64,000 bases of DNA. Origin: Limnospira fusiformis SAG 85.79. Its GTDB lineage: Bacteria > Cyanobacteriota > Cyanobacteriia > Cyanobacteriales > Microcoleaceae. Of this stretch, positions 1-10,010 are shown piece after piece. The position numbers and the translations under genes were made by a program. The notes beneath the pieces are model-generated. The model made no database searches. It was not told the DNA's origin and saw only the letters and a program-made list of their open reading frames with translations. Each line of letters starts with the position of its first letter. Position 1 is the first letter of the stretch. The stretch is from positions 2,717,403 to 2,781,402 of the forward strand of contig NZ_CP051185.1 of assembly GCF_012516315.1 (NCBI RefSeq). Direction: 5' to 3'.

Positions 1-709
1 GGAAGTAGAGGCGGGAATTACCACTGCAGCGGCTCATTTTGTTAATATTGGACAAACGGACAACCTCAGCCCTAATCCCTTTTTTGACCCGGTTTTTTAT
101 CTACAACAAAATCCTTCAGTCGCTCAGGGAGTAGCTAACGGGGAATTTACGGCATTTGAGCATTTTTTCAAAATCGGACAATTTCAGGGGTTGAACCCTA
201 GCGAGTCCTTTGATACGGAGTTTTATCGCGATCGCAATTTTGATGCTGTTCAGGGTATAGAAGAAGAGATAATTGGCAGCCTTTTTGAGCATTTTTTTCG
301 GTTTGGTTCGCCGTTGGGGAGGTTGGGCGCACCCCCACAGTTCGGCGATGACCTCAGTAATGCGATCGCTTTAGATACTCTCTTGGGAAGTCGGACTATA
401 GTTAACTCGGTTACGGATGATAACCCGGTCAATATTTATGAATTTATCATTCCCAATAATGGCAGTGAGTTTAGCCTATTTCTGCACGGTTTAAAAGCGG
501 ATGCTAATGTGGATTTAATCCAAGATTTTAATCAAAATCAAGCGGTTCAACCTGATGATATTATCGCCTCTTCAAATAACCCGGCTTTGGCTACAGAATC
601 TATTGAGATTGACCTATTGCCACGGGGAACCTACTTTGTGCGGGTTTCTCAGTTTCAGGGGGAAACTATTTATGCCTTGGAATTGTCAGCCATTCCCCTG
701 GATATTTGA
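1..709 (+). CDS. PPC-domain secreted-type protein, 5' truncated
   Basis: The frame is open from base 2 to the TGA at 707-709, so only the C-terminal ~235 residues are in the window. They begin with two copies of a motif of the form FDPxFYLxxNPSVAxGVxxGxFxAxxHFFxxGxFxGxxPS, which is common in cyanobacterial surface and calcium-binding proteins. A bacterial pre-peptidase C-terminal (PPC) domain follows, recognisable from FLHGLKADANVDLIQD and GTYFVRVSQF near the end. PPC domains usually sit at the C-terminus of exported enzymes; the catalytic part would lie upstream. The last 104 bp of this gene have been copied 12 times downstream (see the array). Confidence 0.75.
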   Translation, partial: EVEAGITTAAAHFVNIGQTDNLSPNPFFDPVFYLQQNPSVAQGVANGEFTAFEHFFKIGQFQGLNPSESFDTEFYRDRNFDAVQGIEEEIIGSLFEHFFRFGSPLGRLGAPPQFGDDLSNAIALDTLLGSRTIVNSVTDDNPVNIYEFIIPNNGSEFSLFLHGLKADANVDLIQDFNQNQAVQPDDIIASSNNPALATESIEIDLLPRGTYFVRVSQFQGETIYALELSAIPLDI

Positions 710-721
710 ACCCAAGGGGTA

Positions 722-2508
722 ACTGATAATTATTAATTATTAATTATTAATTATTAATTATTAATTATTAACGGGGAACCTACTTTGTGCGAGTTTCTCA
801 GTTTCAGGGGGAAACTATTTATGCCTTGGAATTGTCAGCCATTCCCCTGGATATTTGAACCCAAGGGGTAACTGATAATTGTTAATTATTAATTATTAAT
901 TATTAATTATTAACGGGGAACCTACTTTGTGCGAGTTTCTCAGTTTCAGGGGGAAACTATTTATGCCTTGGAATTGTCAGCCATTCCCCTGGATATTTGA
1001 ACCCAAGGGGTAACTGATAATTATTAATTATTAATTATTAATTATTAATTATTAATTATTAACGGGGAACCTACTTTGTGGGTTCGGGTTTCTCAGGGGT
1101 TTCAGGGGAAACTATTTATGCCTTGGAATTGTCAGCCATTCCCCTGGATATTTGAACCCAAAAACTGTTAATTATTAATTATTAATTATTAATTATTAAT
1201 TATTAACGGGGAACCTACTTTGTGCGAGTTTCTCAGTTTCAGGGGGAAACTATTTATGCCTTGGAATTGTCAGCCATTCCCCTGGATATTTGAACCCAAG
1301 GGGTAACTGTTAATTATTAATTATTAATTATTAATTATTAATTATTAACGGGGAACCTACTTTGTGCGAGTTTCTCAGTTTCAGGGGGAAACTATTTATG
1401 CCTTGGAATTGTCAGCCATTCCCCTGGATATTTGAACCCAAGGGGTAACTGTTAATTATTAATTATTAATTATTAATTATTAATTATTAACGGGGAACCT
1501 ACTTTGTGCGAGTTTCTCAGTTTCAGGGGGAAACTATTTATGCCTTGAAATTGTCAGCCATTCCCCTGGATATTTGAACCCAAGGGGTAACTGTTAATTA
1601 TTAATTATTAATTATTAATTATTAATTATTAACGGGGAACCTACTTTGTGCGAGTTTCTCAGTTTCAGGGGGAAACTATTTATGCCTTGGAATTGTCAGC
1701 CATTCCCCTGGATATTTGAACCCAAGGGGTAACTGATAATTATTAATTATTAATTATTAATTATTAATTATTAACGGGGAACCTACTTTGTGCGAGTTTC
1801 TCAGTTTCAGGGGGAAACTATTTATGCCTTGGAATTGTCAGCCATTCCCCTGGATATTTGAACCCAAGGGGTAACTGTTAATTATTAATTATTAATTATT
1901 AATTATTAATTATTAATTATTAATTATTAATTATTAATTATTAACGGGGAACCTACTTTGTGCGGGTTTCTCAGTTTCAGGGGGAAACTATTTATGCCTT
2001 GGAATTGTCAGCCATTCCCCTGGATATTTGAACCCAAGGGGTAACTGTTAATTATTAATTATTAATTATTAATTATTAATTATTAACGGGGAACCTACTT
2101 TGTGCGGGTTTCTCAGTTTCAGGGGGAAACTATTTATGCCTTGGAATTGTCAGCCATTCCCCTGGATATTTGAACCCAAGGGGTAACTGTTAATTATTAA
2201 TTATTAATTATTAATTATTAATTATTAACGGGGAACCTACTTTGTGCGGGTTTCTCAGTTTCAGGGGGAAACTATTTATGCCTTGGAATTGTCAGCCATT
2301 CCCCTGGATATTTGAACCCAAGGGGTAACTGTTAATTATTAATTATTAATTATTAATTATTAATTATTAACGGGGAACCTACTTTGTGCGGGTTTCTCAG
2401 TTTCAGGGGGAAACTATTTATGCCTTGGAATTGTCAGCCATTCCCCTGGATATTTGAACCCAAGGGGTAACTGATAATTATTAATTATTAATTATTAATT
2501 ATTAATTA
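722..2508. repeat. 12-copy tandem array of gene tail plus heptamers
   Basis: Twelve near-identical units begin with ACGGGGAACCTACTTTG at 771, 913, 1062, 1206, 1348, 1490, 1632, 1774, 1944, 2086, 2228 and 2370. Each holds ~104 bp identical or nearly so to the 3' end of the preceding gene (from about 622, including its stop codon) plus a run of the heptamer TAATTAT. Most units are 142 bp; the 149- and 170-bp steps differ by exact multiples of 7, so heptamer slippage explains the length variation. Units up to 1774 carry GCGAG where the gene and the last four units carry GCGGG. The 1062 copy has extra rearrangements. The heptamers close all frames, so copies are not translated as one protein. Confidence 0.95.
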
Positions 2509-3542
2509 TTAATTGTCTGAGAAGCCCGCAGTTGACCGCAGGCGGCATCAGCATCTAAACCGCGAGAATAGCGAACGCTGACTGCTACCCGTCGCTGTTC
2601 CAATTCCTTGAAAAAATCCTGTATTTGTGAGGGACTAGGGCGCTGATAATCCACCTCATTAATGGGGTTATAGGGAATCAGATTAACATGACTTTGAAAG
2701 CCCCGCATAAGGCTGGCTAATTCGGTGGCGTGGCTAGGTAAATCATTAACTCCAGATAACATCACATACTCAAAACTTACCCGCCGCCCGGTCAATTTCA
2801 CATAATCTCGACATTCAGAGATGAGGGATTCTAGGGGATAGGTTTTGGCGCTGGGAATCAGTTGTTCTCGGAGAGTTTGATTAGAAGCGTGTAAACTAAC
2901 AGCCAGGGTAATTTGTAGCTGATATTCGGCTAATTGGCGGATGCGGTTGGGAATGCCTACGGTGGAAAGAGTAATCATTCGCTGTCCGATACCAATATCT
3001 CTATTTAAGCAGGTAATAGCAGCGATCGCATTTTGAGTATTAAGTAAAGGTTCCCCCATACCCATAAAGACAATATGGCTGACACGGCGTTGGAAATCTT
3101 CCTGAACCGTGAGAACTTGATCTACAATTTCATGGGTTTCCAAGTTACGGAAAAACCCCCCCTTTCCGGTCGCGCAAAAATCGCAAGCCATGGGACACCC
3201 CACCTGAGAAGAAACACAAACCGTTAAGCGGTCATGGGTAGGAATGCCGACAGTTTCAATAATTTGACCATCGGATAATTTCAGCAAATACTTAATCGTG
3301 CCATCACTAGCAACCGCGCGATAATGAATAGTTGAACGACCAACGGGTATGGTGGCTAATTGCGATCGCCACTGTTTGGGAAACACAGTTATTTCCTCAA
3401 GGGATTTAGCCCCTTTCTGATAAATCCACTGATATAATTGCTTTCCCCGATAAGCTGGTTGTCCCTGTTGCTGAACCCAATCAGTCAGTTCAGGTAAAGA
3501 TGTCCCCAGTAAAGGTTTAAAAGCTGGTTCAACTGCGATCAT
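2502..3542 (-). CDS. rlmN: 23S rRNA (adenine-C2)-methyltransferase RlmN
   Basis: This 346-residue radical-SAM enzyme should methylate C2 of A2503 in 23S rRNA and A37 of some tRNAs, using two SAM molecules. The radical-SAM cluster motif CxxxCxxC is at C116, C120 and C123 ([16 protein letters not shown]), and the methyl-carrying cysteine is C335 in [10 protein letters not shown]. The GMGEPL motif typical of the family is also present. Length is normal. The last residues (TINN-stop) are encoded by the heptamer repeat of the neighbouring array, so array expansion has set the stop codon. It starts 24 bp after the stop of the upstream START-like gene, probably in one transcript. Confidence 0.95.
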   Translation of the reverse strand: MIAVEPAFKPLLGTSLPELTDWVQQQGQPAYRGKQLYQWIYQKGAKSLEEITVFPKQWRSQLATIPVGRSTIHYRAVASDGTIKYLLKLSDGQIIETVGIPTHDRLTVCVSSQVGCPMACDFCATGKGGFFRNLETHEIVDQVLTVQEDFQRRVSHIVFMGMGEPLLNTQNAIAAITCLNRDIGIGQRMITLSTVGIPNRIRQLAEYQLQITLAVSLHASNQTLREQLIPSAKTYPLESLISECRDYVKLTGRRVSFEYVMLSGVNDLPSHATELASLMRGFQSHVNLIPYNPINEVDYQRPSPSQIQDFFKELEQRRVAVSVRYSRGLDADAACGQLRASQTINN

Positions 3543-3566
3543 AAATAGCTACCCTGTGCTTAAAAA

Positions 3567-3965
3567 TTAATCGGCTGATTGTGGCTTTTTAGTTAACAGA
3601 AATCCCCGTAACTGAGTGAGATTAACCGTTTGTCCTAAATTGAGAGGTAACACAGAAACACCTTCTAAGCGGGACTGTACCCAACCCTCTCCCCAATACC
3701 ATTCATGAAAGCCATCAATCCCCCCACTGAGGAGAAACCGCAAACAGTTAGACTCAGCCACATCAACATAATGTTTAATGGTCACCGGACCCAGTGAACT
3801 GGTGAACTTTAGACCCACATTAAACTGTTGGGGGAGTCCTGATGAAAATTGCACAGGCCACAACCACTGTTGAACGTGGTGGGGATACAACAGACTTTCG
3901 CGAATAGTCGCCTCGGAGGCATCTACCTCAATCCTTAGACTGCTTTTTTGAAAACTACCCAGCAT
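3567..3965 (-). CDS. Conserved cyanobacterial protein, SRPBCC/START-like
   Basis: A 132-residue soluble protein with no signal peptide or membrane segment. The order of elements (RIEVDASEATIRESLLYPHHVQQWLWP at the start, a central KHYVDVAESNCLRFLLSGG strand region, a Trp-rich WYWGEGWVQ and a final helix) suggests a small SRPBCC/START-type ligand-binding fold; that is inference from pattern, not a firm family match. It lies 24 bp upstream of rlmN on the same strand and is probably co-transcribed with it. The function is unknown. Confidence 0.7.
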   Translation of the reverse strand: MLGSFQKSSLRIEVDASEATIRESLLYPHHVQQWLWPVQFSSGLPQQFNVGLKFTSSLGPVTIKHYVDVAESNCLRFLLSGGIDGFHEWYWGEGWVQSRLEGVSVLPLNLGQTVNLTQLRGFLLTKKPQSAD

Positions 3966-4335
3966 AAGTCACCATGATCAAACCAGTTAGCGATCGCACT
4001 TGTCGGATCACAAACCACTCCCCATTATAGCAGTTCTAGTAGGGTGCGTCATAACCAGAAAATGGCAATCATCACCGCCCATCTCGCCAACTGACGCACC
4101 TCACCCATGGTAGCCTATCCGGTGCATCATAACCGGAAAACCAGCACCATGACCCCAAGACAAGGGATATCTAGGGTTAGGGGAAATTAATTATTTGTTT
4201 GTGATGATGAGTAAACCCGCTTCACCCCTCCGGCTATCAAGGAATAGGGCGCAGGCGGGAACTAAATGGATAATGGATTATGGATAATTGTAAGTTGTAA
4301 ATTGTAAATTGTCAATCATCAACTTTCCAAAAACT
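3966..4335. other. Intergenic region with MITE-like inverted repeat
   Basis: No gene is visible here. At about 4041-4099 GGTGCGTCA is matched by TGACGCACC some 45 bp later, the arrangement of small palindromic MITE-like repeats scattered in cyanobacterial genomes. A degenerate second motif (GGTGCATCATAACCGG) follows at about 4121. The stretch nearest hslO is made of short direct repeats (TAATGGATTATGGATAAT; GTAAATTGTAAATTGTCAA) of the kind that often fills cyanobacterial intergenic space. Confidence 0.5.
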
Positions 4336-5265
4336 ATGGCTGATCAACTTATACGTGCTACAGCGGCTGACGGCGGTATTCGCGCTGTGGGGGTAATTAC
4401 CACTCGTCTAACGGAGGAAGCGAGAAAACGGCATAAACTATCCTATGTAGCCACAGCAGCCCTAGGACGGACAATGGCAGGGGGTCTGTTGCTGGTTTCT
4501 AATATGAAGCGTCCCGAGTCACGGATAAATCTTCAAATTCAAGGGGACGGACCCTTAGGAGGTATTGTAGTCGATGCGGGACTCGATGGCACTGTGCGGG
4601 GTTATGTTGGGAACCCAGAAATCGAGTTAGCGCCCAATGCTTATGACAAACTAGACGTTGGCAGGGCAGTGGGTAAAAATGGTTATGTTTATGTAGTGCG
4701 GGATGTTGGCTATGGTTATCCTTACTCCAGTACAGTTGAACTGGTGTCAGGAGAAATCGGCGACGACCTGACCCATTATCTGGTATCATCAGAACAAACC
4801 CCATCAGCCTTAGTGTTAGGGGTATTTGTGGATAAAGAAGGCGTACAGGCGGCTGGGGGGCTGTTATTACAGATCCTCCCCAAAGCTGCCACTGATTTAG
4901 CACTGATAGAGTTATTAGAATCGAGAATTGGTGCCTTATCTGGTTTTACGCCTCTGTTGCGCGCCTGTCAAACTCTCCCCCATATTTTTGAGCAATTGCT
5001 AGGAGATTTGGGGTTAAATATTCTACCGGAAACCCAATTGCTACAGTTTCATTGTGGCTGTTCTTTTGAACGAGTTTTAGGTGGTCTCAAGATGTTTGGA
5101 CAAGCTGAACTACAAGATATGATTGAAAAGGATAGCGGCGCAGAGGCTAAATGTGAATTTTGTGGCCAGACTTATCACGCCACTACGGAAGATCTCCATA
5201 AGTTGATCCGAGACTTGAACCAGGATCACGATCAGTTGTCCGAAAAGATTGGCAGGGTTTTATAG
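4336..5265 (+). CDS. hslO: Redox-regulated chaperone Hsp33
   Basis: Hsp33 is a cytosolic holdase that is switched on when oxidative stress removes the zinc from its C-terminal cysteines. The four-cysteine switch is intact: CGC at residues 240-242 and CEFC at 273-276 of the 309-residue protein. The N-terminal substrate-binding domain begins ADQLIRATAADGGIRAVG, as in the family. I chose the ATG at 4336; an in-frame TTG at 4309 adds only nine residues that are encoded by the intergenic GTAAATT repeat, which makes it unlikely. The gene stands alone on its strand. Confidence 0.93.
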   Translation: MADQLIRATAADGGIRAVGVITTRLTEEARKRHKLSYVATAALGRTMAGGLLLVSNMKRPESRINLQIQGDGPLGGIVVDAGLDGTVRGYVGNPEIELAPNAYDKLDVGRAVGKNGYVYVVRDVGYGYPYSSTVELVSGEIGDDLTHYLVSSEQTPSALVLGVFVDKEGVQAAGGLLLQILPKAATDLALIELLESRIGALSGFTPLLRACQTLPHIFEQLLGDLGLNILPETQLLQFHCGCSFERVLGGLKMFGQAELQDMIEKDSGAEAKCEFCGQTYHATTEDLHKLIRDLNQDHDQLSEKIGRVL

Positions 5266-5531
5266 GAAACTTCCCTAGGGGATTAGAAGCCAAGGCTAAA
5301 ATACAACCTGTTCAGAAATCATCTGATCACCTCTCAAAGTCCCTCTCCGTCTCTGGGATCCAGATTTAGGGTGAGGGTAATGTATTAAGCGACTGGTGAA
5401 CAAGCTGTAATTCCCTAGGTGGGGTGATTGCGATCGCTTTCCTAACAGTGCTATAAAAATCAAGCAGCACCTTACTTTTTCCCCGTGGATAGTTGGTAGG
5501 GGGTGAATGCAGCGTGAGGATGGCTTAACCT

Positions 5532-7754
5532 ATGATTGACAGGAAACCGAAACAAAACCGTTGGCTGGAATTGCGTTCCCCAAAAGTGGCGACACCACCA
5601 GCGATATCTGACAGAGTAGGGTCGCCACCAAAATTGGTGCGGGGAAGTTCTGAACAAATACAGCCACAACGTAAAAGCCGTAAAGAACGGTTAAAAGAAC
5701 TGCGGATGCTGCTAGAGTCGCAAAGCATGAATCAGCCACCCTCACCACCGCCAGAACCGGAAGTCGTGCAGCCAGAGCCTACTGTATCATCAGCTTTGGT
5801 GACAGTGGTTCCCCCAACTGTTGAACCGGAAACGCCTTCACCAAAGAGAAATAACCCCATTATGGCATCTCTGCCGTTGTTGGGGTTGCTGTTGGTGTTG
5901 GCGACTCCCCCAGGGGTGGCTTATGTGGCTAGTACGTTACTGTTGCGATCGCCTGCTTTACCTAACTGTCCTAAGATTTTTTGGCCACTGGCTTCGGCAT
6001 CTCTGCGTCTGTACTGCGCTGAAATGGCTGCCAGTAAAAACACTTTAGATGATTTCCTCCTAGCCTTTGAGTTGGTGAGTGTCCTGCCAGAAGACCATCC
6101 CCTCCGCCCGGAAATTAACCGCCACATTGACAAATGGTCGATCGGTATTATGAATTTGGCAGAGTCTCAGTTTCAAGCCGGAGAATTATCTGAGGCAATT
6201 CGGATAGCGAAAAAGATTCCCCCGCAAACTTCCGCATCAGCTAGTGTAGAACAGCGGATTAAACAGTGGCAAGAAATTTGGAAAAAGGCTGAGGGTATTT
6301 ACCGCAAGGTTGAAGATTTGATGCGCCGAGAAGAGTTGAATTTGGCATTTAGGGAAGCTACCCAGTTATTGAATGTGGGGAATAATTACTGGGAAACGGT
6401 GCGATATCAGAAATTAACGGATTTGCTACAGATAGCCAGGGAAGATAGTCGGAAATTGGCAGAAGCCCGAAGTTTGGGGAATCAAGGGGGGGTTAATAAC
6501 CTATTACTGGCAATTAAAAAGCTAGAGGAAATTTCTGATCAGAGCTATTTGCAAGATCAGGCGAAAAAAGAAGTTTCGGCTTTGAGTAAGTCGATTATGA
6601 CTATAGCGGAAGATATCCTGAATCAGGGTCAATGGCAAGAAGCGATCGCTACGGTGAATAAAATTCCCACCAGTGCTAACCTGACCGAGGAGGTTAAGGA
6701 TTTTATCGTTTTAGCCCGCGCCCATGTTCCGGCGCTGCTGGATACCCCAGAAGGACTGACAGATGCGATCGCTCAAGCGGGTGCTATTGAACGTAATCGG
6801 CCGTTATACTGGAAGGCACAACAATATATTCGGGGCTGGCAGCAGGAAATTGCTGATCTGACAATTCTCAATGAGGCGGAAAGATTAGCCCGTAGCCAAA
6901 CTATACCGGATTTAAGGGCGGCGATCGCTAAATTGCAACTAATCCCGGTTTCTCATTCCCGTGGTAGTGAAGCCCGGAAAAATATTAGCCAATGGAATCG
7001 GAAAATTGAGGAAATCGAAGATAGACCATTATTGGATATCGCGGAAAAGTTGGCGAGTTTTGGGGATGTTGATTCTCTCAAGGCGGCGGTAGAAAGGGCT
7101 TCTCAAATTGGTCGTGGTCGGGCATTATATGATGAGGCTCAAGAACAGATTAAAGAGTGGCGTGTCAGAAGTGAGCGCCTAGAGTTTCAACCGGTTCTCG
7201 ACCGCGCTCAAGAATTAGCCGCCCAGGGTGATTTTGCTAATGCTATTGCTGTGGCTGAACAAATTAGACCCGGTTTATTGATGTACGAAAAAGCCAGGGC
7301 TGATATTAACCAATGGCGATCGCAATTACAGGATATCCAAAATTTAGAAAATGCCGAAACTTCTGCCATTCCTGGCACTATAGATGGGTTAATTCGTGGC
7401 ATTCAATTAGCCGACCGAGTTTCTCCTTCTGGTTCGTGGCGTTGGCGTGCAGATCAGCTCATTAATGATTGGAGTCAAACCTTATTTACTCGCGGATTAG
7501 ATCAGGCGATTTATGATATACCTGGGGCTATAGAAACCCTAAAAATGATTCCCCCAGGTAGTACCGTTTATAATTCCGCTCAAGCTCAAATTTCCGATTG
7601 GCAATCTTGGTTAAACCCACCGACTCCGGTTCCCAATCAACAGCCTACTCCGCCTAGGTCAGTATCTCCCAATATTGAATTTGAGCAGCCACCCGATCTA
7701 AACAAACCAATTAGATGGGATAACTCCATTGATGACCCTCAACCACGCCTTTAA
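5532..7754 (+). CDS. Large membrane-anchored repeat protein, function unknown
   Basis: This 740-residue protein has a basic, Pro-rich N-terminus of about 110 residues, one or two hydrophobic segments near residues 113-145 (LPLLGLLLVLATPPGVAYVASTLLLR), then about 500 residues of helical repeats. The repeats recur as a pattern like (A)xQGDFANAIAVAEQIxPGxxxYExAxxxIxQW, including QWQEIW, GWQQEI, QWNRKI, EWRVRS, QWRSQL and DWSQTL, similar to TPR-type solenoids. A Pro/Asn-rich tail ends the protein. Cyanobacterial proteins of this build are often annotated as chromosome segregation ATPases, but I see no Walker motif. The likely role is an inner-membrane scaffold; this is inference. Confidence 0.8.
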   Translation: MIDRKPKQNRWLELRSPKVATPPAISDRVGSPPKLVRGSSEQIQPQRKSRKERLKELRMLLESQSMNQPPSPPPEPEVVQPEPTVSSALVTVVPPTVEPETPSPKRNNPIMASLPLLGLLLVLATPPGVAYVASTLLLRSPALPNCPKIFWPLASASLRLYCAEMAASKNTLDDFLLAFELVSVLPEDHPLRPEINRHIDKWSIGIMNLAESQFQAGELSEAIRIAKKIPPQTSASASVEQRIKQWQEIWKKAEGIYRKVEDLMRREELNLAFREATQLLNVGNNYWETVRYQKLTDLLQIAREDSRKLAEARSLGNQGGVNNLLLAIKKLEEISDQSYLQDQAKKEVSALSKSIMTIAEDILNQGQWQEAIATVNKIPTSANLTEEVKDFIVLARAHVPALLDTPEGLTDAIAQAGAIERNRPLYWKAQQYIRGWQQEIADLTILNEAERLARSQTIPDLRAAIAKLQLIPVSHSRGSEARKNISQWNRKIEEIEDRPLLDIAEKLASFGDVDSLKAAVERASQIGRGRALYDEAQEQIKEWRVRSERLEFQPVLDRAQELAAQGDFANAIAVAEQIRPGLLMYEKARADINQWRSQLQDIQNLENAETSAIPGTIDGLIRGIQLADRVSPSGSWRWRADQLINDWSQTLFTRGLDQAIYDIPGAIETLKMIPPGSTVYNSAQAQISDWQSWLNPPTPVPNQQPTPPRSVSPNIEFEQPPDLNKPIRWDNSIDDPQPRL

Positions 7755-7825
7755 AAAATTCGCCCAAAAATTAACCACAATTGGGGTTGATTGACCTTAT
7801 AATTGGGAGCAAAAGAACTACAGGC

Positions 7826-8344
7826 ATGACTTACTGGGACAAACCATTACCCCATAAAATCCTAACCCCCGCCGAACTACTCCAGCTTTATGCTAGTGGT
7901 AAACGAGGGTTCATCGGCGTAGACCTACAAGAGGTAAACCTCGAAGGAGCCAATTTAAAAGAATTACTCCTCTGGCAGGCTAACCTCAAATCCATTAATC
8001 TCCGTCGCGCTAATCTTAGCAACACCCATCTATTTGCTAACCTCTGTAAAGCTAATTTGTCCGACACCGATTTAAGCAATGCTAAACTACTTTATTCTGA
8101 CCTGAGAGAAGCAAACTTGACCAGAGCTAAATTGTTCAAAACCAATCTCAAAGGGGCAGATTTACGCGGTGCCAATTTAAGCTACGCTAAACTAGCATAC
8201 GCTGACTTAACCGAAGCAGATTTACGCGGCGCAAACTTCTCTAATTCCGTTCTATTTTCAGTCACCATAAATCGCGCTCATATTGAAGATGTTGATTGGA
8301 GTAAAACTACTTTAGTTAAAACCAATCTCCGGGATGCACTATAA
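7826..8344 (+). CDS. Pentapeptide-repeat protein
   Basis: The protein is 172 residues from the ATG at 7826 (an upstream in-frame TTG at 7781 has no good support). From about residue 30 it is a run of A(D/N)LXX pentapeptides such as ANLKE, ANLSN, ADLRG, ANLSY and ADLTE, which fold into a right-handed quadrilateral beta-helix. It has no signal peptide and no fused enzymatic domain. Such proteins are very numerous in cyanobacteria and mostly have no assigned function. It begins 71 bp after the preceding large membrane protein and could share its transcript. Confidence 0.85.
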   Translation: MTYWDKPLPHKILTPAELLQLYASGKRGFIGVDLQEVNLEGANLKELLLWQANLKSINLRRANLSNTHLFANLCKANLSDTDLSNAKLLYSDLREANLTRAKLFKTNLKGADLRGANLSYAKLAYADLTEADLRGANFSNSVLFSVTINRAHIEDVDWSKTTLVKTNLRDAL

Positions 8345-8562
8345 TTCAATTAGCTTCTGTAGCTTCTGTCTCTGTCTCCCCCCAAGGAAGTGAGTCAGTT
8401 ACACGAGTCGCCGCTCACCATAGACCTCATAACTTTCTCGTCCCCACTCAAGACTGGTACATCAGCTAACTCAGAAAACCGATATTTAACCCATATTCAA
8501 CGGAATTGTCGTTGATATCTCTGTCAAGCTAAAATACCAGTTATAGTAGTTACTGAATAATT

Positions 8563-9813
8563 ATGGCTTCCATTGCTCGCAAAAACCTCATCGAAGATAT
8601 TCCCCGCTTCCTAGCGGCTCAGGCTGGGATTATGTTTGCGGTGAGTTTAGTTACCATTCAAAATGGCATTCTCAACGGATTTGTGCAATCCTCATCCATG
8701 CTGATTGATAGATCTAGCGCCGATATTTGGATTACCTCCGAAGACATGGTGCATCTCAATCTGACCATGCCACTAGCCCTAGAACAACTCACCAAAGCCC
8801 AAAACGTTCCCGGTGTAGAACTAGCAGAACCTCTAATTTTTCAAAGTGCGCGTTGGCGCGATCCGACTGGTCAAATTCAAGCGATTAATTTAGTCGGTTC
8901 TAACCCTGACGGGAAACTGTTTGCTCCCTGGAATATTATTGAAGGAGATTTGGCATCTCTCAAACAACCATATAGGGTAATGGTAGATGAGAGTAATTTA
9001 AACTCCCTACGGGTTAGTGGCGTGGGAGATACGGTTACTATTTCTGGCTTAGAAGCCAAGATTGTCGGATTAACTCAAGGGACTCAACCCATTGTTAATA
9101 GTATTTTCGTCTTTACTTCCCTGAAAAATGCTAACGCCTATGTTAGTGTACCTCTACAAACTCAGACCCGATGCACTTTGGAGAATGGCAATCTTAACTG
9201 TGTTAATGTTTTTGATGATTCTGGCGATCGCCAAACCCAAACGGATATTTCTCCTGAACCTAGACCCCTAACATTAACCGACCCGATTACTTATATTTTA
9301 GTGAAAGCCAAACCCAATCAAGACTTACAGGAACTACAAGCCGCATTAGAAGCTACTCTCCCCAATACACGCGCTTATACCAGAGAAGAAATCGCCGAAA
9401 AAATCCAAGAATACTGGCAAAAACGCACCGGAGTGGGTTTCGTTTTGAGTTTAGGGGCTGTGGTCGGAATTTTGGTCGGTATGATTGTGGTAGCTCAAAT
9501 TCTTTATGCTTCCGTCGCTGACCATATCAAAGAATTTGGTACTCTCAAGGCTATGGGCGCTCCCGATCGCCTGCTTTATTCTGTGATTTTAGAACAGGCT
9601 TTTTGGATGGCTGTTCTCGGCTATATCCCCGGAATGGCTCTCTGTTTAGGTGTCGCCAGTTGGGCTTCTGCTACCCAAGGTATTCTGATTTTGATTACCC
9701 CGGCTTCTGCTGTAGGGGTGTTTTTCTTAACTTTAGTAATGTGTGGCGGTTCAGCTTTCTTTGCTATCCAAAAAGTCACTCGCGTAGACCCTGCGATCGT
9801 CTTTAAGGCTTAA
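8563..9813 (+). CDS. DevC-like ABC transporter permease
   Basis: This 416-residue protein has the FtsX/MacB-type permease layout: one transmembrane helix near residues 20-40, a large periplasmic domain up to about residue 285, and three C-terminal helices. The C-terminal cytoplasmic loop VADHIKEFGTLKAMGAPDRLLYSVILEQAF is typical of DevC, the inner-membrane part of the DevBCA exporters that form the heterocyst glycolipid layer and related envelopes. No DevB-like or DevA-like gene is adjacent, so partners must lie elsewhere. The promoter region contains no clear NtcA site. Confidence 0.88.
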   Translation: MASIARKNLIEDIPRFLAAQAGIMFAVSLVTIQNGILNGFVQSSSMLIDRSSADIWITSEDMVHLNLTMPLALEQLTKAQNVPGVELAEPLIFQSARWRDPTGQIQAINLVGSNPDGKLFAPWNIIEGDLASLKQPYRVMVDESNLNSLRVSGVGDTVTISGLEAKIVGLTQGTQPIVNSIFVFTSLKNANAYVSVPLQTQTRCTLENGNLNCVNVFDDSGDRQTQTDISPEPRPLTLTDPITYILVKAKPNQDLQELQAALEATLPNTRAYTREEIAEKIQEYWQKRTGVGFVLSLGAVVGILVGMIVVAQILYASVADHIKEFGTLKAMGAPDRLLYSVILEQAFWMAVLGYIPGMALCLGVASWASATQGILILITPASAVGVFFLTLVMCGGSAFFAIQKVTRVDPAIVFKA

Positions 9814-9875
9814 AAATTTCTCTATAAAAAGGTTGACATATAGAAAAAAATACTGTTATTTTCCCGTGTGTTTTA

Positions 9876-9881
9876 TATAAT
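9876..9881 (+). promoter_or_regulatory. Putative -10 box of the DUF262 operon
   Basis: A perfect TATAAT at 9876-9881 lies 130 bp upstream of the DUF262 gene in AT-rich DNA. With 17-bp spacing the -35 would be CTGTTA, a weak match; a consensus TTGACA at 9833 is too far upstream to pair with it. A GGAG sequence just before the ATG at 10011 serves as ribosome binding site. Confidence 0.35.
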
Positions 9882-10010
9882 TGTAAAATATTTCAATATT
9901 TTGTGGTAACATAAAATACCCCGTCATTCCTGAAATTAATTAATGAATGGATAGCATGATCATCGCCAAAAAAAATCATCAATATATCGTCAATATTAGG
10001 AGACGACTCC

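Noticed and set aside
722..2508. Tandem array considered as a CRISPR locus
   Set aside because: Units contain no variable spacers, copy the 3' end of the adjacent gene, and no cas gene is nearby.
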